5,321 bases of DNA from Micrococcales bacterium. Lineage in GTDB: Bacteria > Actinomycetota > Actinomycetes > Actinomycetales > Cellulomonadaceae. The translations under genes and the position numbers were made by a program. The stretch covers positions 1 through 5,321 of the forward strand of contig WRCL01000168.1 in NCBI GenBank assembly GCA_009783975.1. The letters are read 5' to 3'. The notes under the pieces were generated by a model that searched no databases, had not been told where the DNA came from, and was given only the letters and a program-made list of their open reading frames with translations. Shown here one piece after another: positions 1-5,321 of this stretch (its first letter is position 1; each line of letters begins with the position of its first letter).

Positions 1-761
1 AACACCACACGCAGCCCCCACCGGCACCCGGCCTGGCGCCGGCGGTGCGCGGGCAACCGTTCGTAGGTGATCGAGATGACGCACAACGCAGCCTGCCCGT
101 CGGCCGTCAACGCCGCTGGCCCAGGCGCCACCCGTGCCCGGTGCCCGCACAGCTCGACCTCCACCCCGGTGTGCGACAGGTCACGGTCGGCCAGCAACGG
201 CAGGAACTGCCCACCGAGGCGCACCTGGCGGACCAGCTCGCGGAACGCCTGGCTGCCTTCGTTGCGCCCGAGCGGCACGATGCGCATCCCCGCACCTTCA
301 CGCAGGGCGAGGTACTCGTCGAACACCCGCTGCGGTTCCAGACGTTCGGCGACGGTGGTCGTCGGGGCGAGGTTGCGCACAGCCCACAGCCCAGCCAGGT
401 CCCAGTTGCCCAGGTGCCCCAGCGCCGCGACGACCGACCCCCCACCCGCGAGGTGCTCGCGCACCCATGTGTCGTTGGTCGTGCGCACCCGCGCGTCGGC
501 CTGCTCCCCGGTCAGGGCCGGTTGGACGAGCATCTCGGCGTAGTACCGCAGGTACGAACGCAGCCCCGCCCGTGACAGGCGCCGTCGCCCCCACCACCCC
601 AGCCCTGGACGCACCCGGGCGAGGTTCGCCTCCAGGCGCCGCACACCTTTGCCGCGCACGAGCCAGGCCAGGTCAGCACCGACAGCGGCCAGCGCCCGGA
701 CCAGCGGCTCAGGCAGGCGCGGTGCCCACCTGAACGCCAACGACAGCACCGCGGCGCTCAC
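1..761 (-). CDS. patA: PatA-like phosphatidylinositol mannoside acyltransferase, C-terminus cut by window edge
   Basis: Membrane-associated acyltransferase of the LpxL/HtrB-like superfamily; the actinobacterial PatA branch moves an acyl chain from acyl-CoA to the mannose of PIM1/PIM2 at the cytoplasmic face of the membrane. Seen: a frame open from a GTG at 761 to the left edge, giving 253 residues plus 2 nt. The H-x4-D motif GHLGNWD places His116 and Asp121 at the expected catalytic position. An N-terminal PEPLVRAL...GADLAW stretch, a basic ANLARVRP stretch near 46-52, and FLPLLADRDLSHTGVEVEL near 187-204 followed by GPAAL all fit the family, which usually has about 300 residues; the last 50 or so lie outside the window. 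The start overlaps the pgsA stop in a GTGA and has GGAGG 4 nt upstream. Position directly after pgsA matches the mycobacterial order pgsA1-Rv2611c. The exact acceptor (PIM1 or PIM2) cannot be told from sequence. Confidence 0.88.
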   Translation of the reverse strand, partial: MSAAVLSLAFRWAPRLPEPLVRALAAVGADLAWLVRGKGVRRLEANLARVRPGLGWWGRRRLSRAGLRSYLRYYAEMLVQPALTGEQADARVRTTNDTWVREHLAGGGSVVAALGHLGNWDLAGLWAVRNLAPTTTVAERLEPQRVFDEYLALREGAGMRIVPLGRNEGSQAFRELVRQVRLGGQFLPLLADRDLSHTGVEVELCGHRARVAPGPAALTADGQAALCVISITYERLPAHRRRQAGCRWGLRVV

Positions 762-1378
762 GGCGCCTCCGGCGGCAGAGCTTTGGCCTGCTGGTACACC
801 GTGACCATCCGCTGGACGACGGTGACCGCCGAGGCCAGCGCAAGCAACCCGAGCACGACGGTGAGCACGACCTGCGGCAGGCCCATCCCGACGAACCCGG
901 TGGTGAACAGCGCGACGACGAGCCGGTCAGCACGTTCGGCGATCCCGACCTTCGCGCTCAGGCCCACCCCTTCGGCCCGGGCACGCGCGTACGGGACGAT
1001 GGACCCGAGGACGAGGCACAACAGCGCGAGGACCATGGCGAGCGGGTTGTCGCCGCCCCGGGCGAACCAGATGACGAGCCCGGCAAAGATCGCCGCGTCG
1101 GCGAACCGGTCCAAGGTGGAGTCCAAGAACGCCCCCCACGGACCGGAGCGTCCGGACTCGCGTGCCATGACCCCGTCGAGGGAGTCGGTGAACACCAGGG
1201 CCCCGATGACTGCCGCGCCGATGAGCAGGTGCCCGGTCGGGAACGCCCACAACGCCACAGCGACCACCGCGACCGTCCCGGTGATCGTCACCGCGTCTGG
1301 GGTCACCCCGATCCGCAGCAGCACCCGCGCGACCGGGGTGAACAGGCGGGTCAACCCCCCGCGCAGGCCGTTGAGCAT
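758..1378 (-). CDS. pgsA: Phosphatidylinositol phosphate synthase (CDP-alcohol phosphatidyltransferase)
   Basis: 206-residue integral membrane enzyme. The family member in this context (mycobacterial PgsA1) joins CDP-diacylglycerol and inositol 1-phosphate to form phosphatidylinositol phosphate, the precursor of PI and PIMs. Seen: the full CDP-alcohol phosphotransferase signature D-x2-D-G-x2-A-R-x8-G-x3-D-x3-D at Asp65, Asp68, Gly69, Ala72, Arg73, Gly82, Asp86 and Asp90, whose aspartates bind the divalent metals. About six hydrophobic stretches (roughly 29-46, 51-64, 93-107, 113-130, 153-168, 170-188) fit the six-helix fold. The YARARAEGVGL...GIAERADRL segment (130-153) resembles inositol-phosphate-using members rather than glycerol-phosphate ones. 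The ATG at 1378 lies 1 nt after the upstream HIT gene stop and has a strong GGAGGG. Substrate assignment rests on this segment and on the flanking HIT and PatA genes. Confidence 0.93.
   Translation of the reverse strand: MLNGLRGGLTRLFTPVARVLLRIGVTPDAVTITGTVAVVAVALWAFPTGHLLIGAAVIGALVFTDSLDGVMARESGRSGPWGAFLDSTLDRFADAAIFAGLVIWFARGGDNPLAMVLALLCLVLGSIVPYARARAEGVGLSAKVGIAERADRLVVALFTTGFVGMGLPQVVLTVVLGLLALASAVTVVQRMVTVYQQAKALPPEAP
766..770 (-). promoter_or_regulatory. Ribosome binding site deciding the patA GTG start
   Basis: GGAGG on the minus strand, 4 nt before the GTG at 761 and inside the last codons of pgsA. It supports choosing the GTG that overlaps the pgsA stop codon (GTGA) and suggests coupled translation of the two genes. 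Confidence 0.6.
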
Positions 1379-1379
1379 C

Positions 1380-1919
1380 TCAGCCCTCCGTCACAGCGGT
1401 CCACGCCGCCGCGAGGCGTGCGCGGGTGTCGGCGAGCAGCTCGGGCATCGCCCGGGTGCGTGCGACGATCGGCAAGAAGTTCGCGTCGCCAGACCACCGG
1501 GGCACGACGTGCTGGTGCAGGTGCGCGGCGATCCCCGCCCCTGCGACAGCCCCCTGGTTCATCCCGAGGTTGAACCCATGAGGGTTGTACGCGTGGGCCA
1601 GCGCGGCGATCGCTGTGCGGGTCATCGCGGTGAGCTCAGCGGTTTCTTCCTCGTCGAGCTCGAGGTACCCCGCGACGTGCCGGTACGGGCACACCAACAG
1701 GTGCCCGCAGTTGTACGGGTACAGGTTGAGCACGACGAACGTGCGCCCGCCCCGGGCGACGACCAGTGCTGTCTCGTCGTCGTGGTCCTTGGCCCGGCAG
1801 AACGGGCAGCTCGGGCCGGGCTGGTCGTCAGGTGGTTTGGCCTCGCCGCCGATGTAGACCATCCGGTGCGGGGCCCACAGCCGTTCGACGGTGTCAGGGA
1901 TACCAGGCAGCTCAGCCAT
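1380..1919 (-). CDS. HIT-family protein, likely Ap4A phosphorylase (Rv2613c-like)
   Basis: 179-residue histidine-triad nucleotide-binding protein. The orthologue in the same position in M. tuberculosis, Rv2613c, is a diadenosine tetraphosphate phosphorylase that splits Ap4A with phosphate into ATP and ADP; the same role is inferred here from synteny and motif. Seen: the triad H-L-H-Q-H-V-V at His133, His135 and His137, the middle His being the usual nucleophile. It is preceded by FNLGMNQGAVAGAGI, the glycine-rich nucleotide loop (117-130). An N-terminal C-P-F-C pair (Cys38, Cys41) and NCGHLLVCPYRH (70-81) are typical of this branch, where the cysteines may bind zinc. The frame stays open far upstream in antisense-like thrS shadow, but the first sensible start is the ATG at 1919, 2 nt after the thrS stop, with a partial AGGTG 5 nt upstream. 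A hydrolase rather than phosphorylase activity cannot be excluded. Confidence 0.92.
   Translation of the reverse strand: MAELPGIPDTVERLWAPHRMVYIGGEAKPPDDQPGPSCPFCRAKDHDDETALVVARGGRTFVVLNLYPYNCGHLLVCPYRHVAGYLELDEEETAELTAMTRTAIAALAHAYNPHGFNLGMNQGAVAGAGIAAHLHQHVVPRWSGDANFLPIVARTRAMPELLADTRARLAAAWTAVTEG
1384..1389 (-). promoter_or_regulatory. Ribosome binding site for pgsA within the end of the HIT gene
   Basis: GGAGGG on the minus strand, 5 nt before the pgsA ATG and inside the final codons of the HIT gene. It fixes the pgsA start at 1378. Confidence 0.65.
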
Positions 1920-1921
1920 CG

Positions 1922-3922
1922 TCACACCTGCACCCGGTCGCGGACCGCGGTGACGATCCGTGCGATCGCCTCGGCGACCGGTACCTGGTTGTCCTGGCGT
2001 CCGTCGCGGTAGCGGAACGACACGGCGGCGGCGGTGACGTCCTGCTCCCCAGCGATGAGGACGAACGGGACCTTCGCGGTCGCAGCGTTGCGGATCTTCT
2101 TGCCGAAACGGTCGTCGCTGGTGTCCACCTCGGCGCGGACACCCTGGGCACGCAGCTGGCTCACGACGTCGACCAGGTGCGCCTCGAACGGTTCGGCCAC
2201 GGGCACCGCCACGGCCTGGACCGGGGCGAGCCAGGCGGGGAACGCCCCGGCGTAGTGCTCGACGAGGATCGCGAAGAACCGTTCGATCGACCCGAACAGG
2301 GCCCGGTGGATCATCACCGGCTGCTGGCGGGTGCCGTCGGCGGCGGTGTACTCCAGGTCGAACAGCCCCGGTTCGAAGAAGTCCAGCTGGATCGTCGACA
2401 GCTGCCAGGTGCGTCCGATCGCGTCTGTGGCCTGCACGGAGATCTTCGGGCCGTAGAACGCCGCTCCCCCGGGGTCGTCGACGAGGTCCAGGCCTGAGGC
2501 TGTGGCGACCTCCCGCAGCGTCTGCGTGGCTTCGGCCCAGGTCTCCTCGTCGCCCACGCACTTGTCTGGGTCACGGGTCGACAGCTCGAGGTAGAAGTCG
2601 TCCAGGCCGTAGTCGCGCAGCAGGCCCAGGACGAAGTCGAGCAGCGACGTCAGCTCGGCACGCATCTGCTCACGTGCGCAGTAGATGTGCGCGTCGTCCT
2701 GGGTGAACCCCCGCGCGCGGGTCAGCCCGTGGACCACCCCGGACTTCTCGTACCGGTACACCGTGCCGAACTCGAACAACCGCAACGGCAGCTCGCGGTA
2801 CGACCGTCCACGCGAGGCGTAGATGAGGTTGTGCATCGGGCAGTTCATCGGTTTGAGGTAGTAGTCCTGCGCGGCGCGGCGCACGTTGCCGTCGGCGTCG
2901 CGCTCCTCGTCCAGCTGCATCGGCGGGTACATGCCGTCGGCGTACCACTGCAGGTGCTTGGAGGTCTCGAACAGCCGGGCCTTGGTGATGTGCGGGGTCG
3001 TGACGAACGAGTACCCGGCGGCCAGGTGGCGCCGGCGCGCGTAGTCCTCCATCTCCATGCGCACGATGCCGCCCTTGGGGTGGAACACCGGCAGACCAGA
3101 GCCGATCTGCTCAGGGAAGCTGAACAGGTCCAGCTCGTTGCCGAGCCTGCGGTGGTCACGCCGCTCAGCCTCGGCGATCCGCTCGGTGTAGGCACGCAGG
3201 TCGTCCTTGGTGGGCCAGGCCGTGCCGTAGATCCGTTGCAGCTGCGGGTTCTTCTCCGACCCGCGCCAGTACGCCGCCGCCGAGCGCATGAGCGCGAACC
3301 CGTTGCCGATGAGCTTTGTCGACGGCAGGTGCGGCCCGCGGCACAGGTCCTGCCAGGCCACCGACCCGTCACGACGCCGGTTCTCGTACATCGTCAGCCC
3401 GCCGAGGCCGACCTCGACCGATGCCCCGTCAGCATCGGTCGCGTCACCTTTGAGCCCGATGAGCTCGGTCTTGTACGGCTCGTCAGCCTCGATCTGGCGC
3501 GCGGCGTCCTCGGTGACCTCGACCCGGTGGAACGTCTGGCCTTCTTTGACGATCCGCGCCATGGCTTTTTCCAGGTCGCGCAGGTCGTCAGGGGTGAACG
3601 GGGTCGCCACGTCGAAGTCGTAGTAGAACCCGTCGGTGATCGGCGGCCCGATCCCCAGCCGCGCCGTGCCGTCGAGGGTCTGCACCGCCTGGGCCAGCAC
3701 GTGCGCCGCCGAGTGCCGCAGCACCGCCAGCCCGTCAGGCGACCCGATCGTCACCGCCTCGACCACCGCACCGTCGGGCAGCACCGTGACCAGGTCGCGC
3801 AGCTCGCCGTCGACCCGGACGACGACGACGTCGCGCCGCCCGGCGAACAGCTCAGTGCCGGTCGTGCCCGCCGCCACGGCCGTCGCGACACCGTCAACAG
3901 TGAGGTTCACAGACTCAGGCAC
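1922..3922 (-). CDS. thrS: Threonyl-tRNA synthetase
   Basis: Cytoplasmic class II synthetase that activates threonine with ATP and charges tRNA-Thr; 666 residues, close to the usual 640-690. Domains in order: TGS-like (about 1-62); editing domain with H-x3-H (His70, His74) and C-x3-H (Cys194, His198), which clears Ser-tRNA-Thr; class II catalytic core (about 260-565) with motif 2 around FGTVYRYE (Arg390), motif 3 around GSIERFF (Arg548), and the zinc ligands Cys361 (MNCPMH), His412 (DDAHIYC) and His539 (MIHRALF); then the anticodon-binding domain (about 568-666). No key residue is missing. The GTG at 3922 is chosen because AGGAG lies 9 nt upstream and the TGS domain starts right after it. It is the first gene of the four-gene cluster. 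A weak -10-like TAGCAT lies at 3981-3976 with no clear -35. I saw no T-box leader; the upstream DNA is occupied by a divergent reading frame. Confidence 0.98.
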   Translation of the reverse strand: MPESVNLTVDGVATAVAAGTTGTELFAGRRDVVVVRVDGELRDLVTVLPDGAVVEAVTIGSPDGLAVLRHSAAHVLAQAVQTLDGTARLGIGPPITDGFYYDFDVATPFTPDDLRDLEKAMARIVKEGQTFHRVEVTEDAARQIEADEPYKTELIGLKGDATDADGASVEVGLGGLTMYENRRRDGSVAWQDLCRGPHLPSTKLIGNGFALMRSAAAYWRGSEKNPQLQRIYGTAWPTKDDLRAYTERIAEAERRDHRRLGNELDLFSFPEQIGSGLPVFHPKGGIVRMEMEDYARRRHLAAGYSFVTTPHITKARLFETSKHLQWYADGMYPPMQLDEERDADGNVRRAAQDYYLKPMNCPMHNLIYASRGRSYRELPLRLFEFGTVYRYEKSGVVHGLTRARGFTQDDAHIYCAREQMRAELTSLLDFVLGLLRDYGLDDFYLELSTRDPDKCVGDEETWAEATQTLREVATASGLDLVDDPGGAAFYGPKISVQATDAIGRTWQLSTIQLDFFEPGLFDLEYTAADGTRQQPVMIHRALFGSIERFFAILVEHYAGAFPAWLAPVQAVAVPVAEPFEAHLVDVVSQLRAQGVRAEVDTSDDRFGKKIRNAATAKVPFVLIAGEQDVTAAAVSFRYRDGRQDNQVPVAEAIARIVTAVRDRVQV

Positions 3923-3931
3923 AGCCCAGCA

Positions 3932-3936
3932 CTCCT
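3932..3936 (-). promoter_or_regulatory. Ribosome binding site of thrS
   Basis: AGGAG on the minus strand, 9 nt before the thrS GTG start. It supports the GTG at 3922 as the real start, there being no ATG nearby in frame. Confidence 0.65.
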
Positions 3937-3962
3937 ATGCGATCGACACAGCGCACACCACA

Positions 3963-4502
3963 GTGCACCTGGCCGATGCTACCGACCTTGGACCGACCCG
4001 GCCGACCACCAGCACTGGCGCGTCACCGACCTTTGCACCACCGGTCGCGCTCGAACCACTCCAGACCGTCGAGCTGAGGCTGCATTACGCCGCCGCTCCA
4101 CCACCACCCACGTGGTCACTGGTCCTCGACGACTGCACCCAGTTCGCCCTGTGGGCCCCGTCGGTCCTCGTCGGCCCGAACCTGGCCAACCGTCATGTTG
4201 TCCTGAGCGCCGACCCGGCCACCCAGTCGTTCGAGATCGCAGGGGCGGCTTCAGCACGTCTGGACCTGGTCGACGGCACGTGGCAGGTGACCAACACCAC
4301 CTCGACCAACGACGTCGCCGTCACGCACGCAGGCACGATATCCCGCTTGCAGCCCGGCGCATCGTCCCTGGTCGGAGAACACCTCCTCGTCGGTTCGGTC
4401 GGCATGCAGCTGGTCCGGCACCCCACCTTCGGACACACAGAAGATGTCCCCGAGCCCAGCACGCCCTGCCTCACCTCCGACGGACGAGCCTGGTTCGTGT
4501 AG
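3963..4502 (+). CDS. Hypothetical protein with a degenerate FHA-like domain
   Basis: Unrecognised 179-residue protein, divergent from thrS. From about residue 36 onward it has the layout of a forkhead-associated domain: LRLHY...WSLVLDDCTQ (39-60), a strand ending in VLVGP (68-72), HVVLSADPATQS (78-89), ARLDLVDGTWQVTNTTSTND (98-117), LQPG (129-132) and a final HLLVGSVGMQLVR (140-152). FHA domains bind phosphothreonine peptides using Gly-Arg, Ser-Arg-x-His and Asn-Gly-Thr. Here the first reads Gly-Pro (71-72), the second is not recognisable, and the third is Ser-Thr-Asn-Asp, keeping only the Asn. If the fold is right, phosphopeptide binding is doubtful. There is no signal peptide or membrane segment. 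The start is uncertain: the GTG at 3963 is the only ATG/GTG/TTG between the thrS start and the domain, but it has no Shine-Dalgarno. A leaderless mRNA, a CTG start at 3969, or a decaying gene are alternatives. Residues 1-35 are Pro/Thr-rich. Confidence 0.6.
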   Translation: MHLADATDLGPTRPTTSTGASPTFAPPVALEPLQTVELRLHYAAAPPPPTWSLVLDDCTQFALWAPSVLVGPNLANRHVVLSADPATQSFEIAGAASARLDLVDGTWQVTNTTSTNDVAVTHAGTISRLQPGASSLVGEHLLVGSVGMQLVRHPTFGHTEDVPEPSTPCLTSDGRAWFV

Positions 4503-4605
4503 TGTCCTGCACCTGAAATTTCGCTGGAGAATTCTTGCTCTCTGATCACGTTGGTGCGTCGCGGCTCGAACCTTGAAGGCATGGCCCTGGCGACGTCGGG
4601 GCGGT
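4503..4605. other. Convergent intergenic gap, less GC-rich, no gene seen
   Basis: The gap between two converging genes. Its left half (about 4503-4550) is visibly richer in A/T than the rest of the window and holds short palindromes (GAAATTTC at 4514-4521, AGAATTCT at 4528-4535). A 6-bp inverted repeat, CGTCGC at 4557-4562 and GCGACG at 4590-4595, encloses 27 nt, but it has no T-run and is too weak to call a terminator. No tRNA or other RNA is recognisable. Confidence 0.5.
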
Positions 4606-5321
4606 TCAGAAGGGTGGTGGGATGTCGTCGCGCACCGTCGGCACTGGTGTGCGGTGTGGCAGCCCGGTGGTGGTGTCGACCTGGTAGCGCAGGCCCAGGG
4701 CGGTGGTCCACTGGTACACACCCGGCGCGGTGCTGGTCAGGTGCAGGTGCCCGTCGGTCTTCAGCGTGTGCGACGCCCGGCACAGCGGTGCGAGGTTCGA
4801 CGTCGCGGTCGCACCCCCGTCACGCCACTCGGTGGTGTGGTCCAGGTCACAGTTTCGGGCTGGTTGGGTGCACGTCGAGCACACGCAGTGCGGGTCCTTC
4901 GCGGCCACGTGGGAGGCGATCGCCGCTGGTGGTCGGTACCGCGTTCGCCCCACGTCCAGCACAGCCCCGCTGAGCGGGTCGGTGACGATGCGCCGCCACG
5001 GCCCGTCGTGGGCCAACGCCCTGGCGGTGACCGCGTCGATGGTCCCGGCACCAGCCACGTGCCCGGGGTCGTTGGTGACGCCCAGCAAGGAGGCGGCCGA
5101 GATGGTGAGGTTGACGTGGACTGTTCCTGGTGGTGGTAACCGCCACCGGGACCGCTGGTCATAGTCGTCGTCTTCGGCGTCGTGGTACGGGTCGTCGGGC
5201 GGTTCGTCGTCGGGCGGGAAGACACTGAAGACACTGGGGACGGTTCCTATGTCTTGCCTGGTCACAGCGGTACCAGCCTGGGTGTGGACAGTGGGGACGG
5301 TTCTTGTGTCTTGCCTGGTCA
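4606..5321 (-). CDS. 13E12/DUF222-type HNH endonuclease, C-terminal part, N-terminus beyond the window
   Basis: C-terminal half of an actinobacterial REP13E12-type protein, which pairs an N-terminal DUF222 region with a C-terminal HNH nuclease fold; the biological role of the family is poorly known. Counting the GTG at 5265 as residue 1, the end of the DUF222-like part is seen as VHVNLTISAASLLG...GTIDAVTARALA and PWRRIVTDPLSGAVLDVGRTRYRPP (49-113). The HNH core follows: Cys127, Cys132, Cys139, DLDH with Asp142-His143, Asn157 (SNLAPL), Cys162 and His166, so catalytic and zinc positions look intact. Residues 17-36 form an acidic Asp/Pro linker. The GTG at 5265 could be a start, but the frame stays open to the right edge without a stop, full-length relatives are much longer, and no ribosome binding site precedes it. 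I therefore treat it as partial. Two REP-like repeats lie in its linker region. It converges on the FHA-like gene. Confidence 0.85.
   Translation of the reverse strand, partial: TRQDTRTVPTVHTQAGTAVTRQDIGTVPSVFSVFPPDDEPPDDPYHDAEDDDYDQRSRWRLPPPGTVHVNLTISAASLLGVTNDPGHVAGAGTIDAVTARALAHDGPWRRIVTDPLSGAVLDVGRTRYRPPAAIASHVAAKDPHCVCSTCTQPARNCDLDHTTEWRDGGATATSNLAPLCRASHTLKTDGHLHLTSTAPGVYQWTTALGLRYQVDTTTGLPHRTPVPTVRDDIPPPF
5230..5264. repeat. REP-like direct repeat, copy A
   Basis: A 35-nt unit running from GACAC through GGGGACGG to TTGCCTGGTCA, 32 of 35 identical to copy B 57 nt to the right. Its outer GACA/TGTC and inner GGGG/TTCC arms can pair imperfectly (with G-T wobbles) around an ACGG loop, like a REP hairpin. 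The preceding 9 nt (5221-5229, GACACTGAA) are a partial extra copy of its left end. The unit lies within the HNH reading frame. Confidence 0.8.
5287..5321. repeat. REP-like direct repeat, copy B, at window end
   Basis: Second copy of the 35-nt unit, differing from copy A at three positions (5291, 5304 and 5306). It ends exactly at the last base of the window, so further sequence or copies may follow. The 22 nt between copies (5265-5286) are unrelated. In the HNH frame both copies read T-R-Q-D-x-x-T-V-P-x-V. Confidence 0.8.

Noticed and set aside
783..2012. Long plus-strand open frame of 409 codons
   Set aside because: It lies antisense to pgsA, the HIT gene and the end of thrS, all clearly real; its Ser/Arg/Pro-rich product is a typical shadow in GC-rich DNA.
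1920..2561. N-terminal extension of the HIT protein to 393 residues
   Set aside because: The extra residues are an out-of-frame reading of thrS; the HIT homology begins at the ATG at 1919.
3937..4260. T-box leader upstream of thrS
   Set aside because: I found no recognisable T-box sequence or specifier stem, and the region is occupied by a divergent protein-coding frame.
2687..4516. 609-codon plus-strand open frame antisense to thrS
   Set aside because: Its product is compositionally biased and it opposes well-supported thrS. Its tail is out of frame with the FHA-like protein, which has the more protein-like sequence.
4561..4580. tRNA T-arm-like GGCTCGAACC
   Set aside because: The flanking bases do not form a T-stem and no acceptor, D or anticodon arm is present.
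4557..4595. Hairpin terminator between the convergent genes
   Set aside because: The stem is only 6 bp with a 27-nt loop and no T-run, which can arise by chance at this GC content.
5230..5321. Possible two-repeat CRISPR array (35-nt repeats, 22-nt spacer)
   Set aside because: Only two copies are seen, the repeats differ at three sites, the spacer is short, the unit stays in frame within a protein gene, and there is no cas gene in the window.

Overview
The window is high-GC DNA with strong G/C preference at third codon positions. It carries the conserved actinobacterial block thrS - HIT protein - pgsA - PIM acyltransferase on the minus strand, so the source is almost certainly an actinobacterium that makes phosphatidylinositol mannosides (PIMs). 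The 13E12-type HNH protein at the right end fits the same phylum. A Micrococcales/Cellulomonadaceae-like source is my guess from general feel only.

Layout. Positions 1-3922 hold four tightly packed minus-strand genes, transcribed right to left: thrS (threonyl-tRNA synthetase, GTG start), a HIT-family protein matching the mycobacterial Ap4A phosphorylase Rv2613c, pgsA (phosphatidylinositol phosphate synthase) and the start of a PatA-type PIM acyltransferase cut by the left edge. Junctions are 2 nt, 1 nt and a 4-nt GTGA overlap, so this is one operon with likely translational coupling. It links charging of tRNA-Thr, clearance of the dinucleotide by-product of aminoacyl-tRNA synthetases, and the first membrane steps of PI/PIM synthesis. 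pimA is expected just beyond the left edge.

From about 3963 to 4502 a divergent plus-strand reading frame encodes a 179-residue protein that I read as a degenerate forkhead-associated (FHA)-like domain. It starts about 40 nt from thrS, has no clear ribosome binding site, and lacks the usual Gly-Arg phosphopeptide-binding signature. A short, less GC-rich gap (4503-4605) separates it from a convergent minus-strand gene for the C-terminal part of a 13E12/DUF222-type HNH endonuclease, which runs off the right edge.

The most unusual structure is at the right end: two 35-nt direct repeats (32/35 identical, 57-nt period) with a GGGGACGG core flanked by imperfect inverted arms. They lie inside the HNH reading frame, which stays open and translates them as a 19-residue-period peptide repeat. 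They look like REP-type mobile repeats caught inside a gene. The window stops exactly at the end of the second copy.
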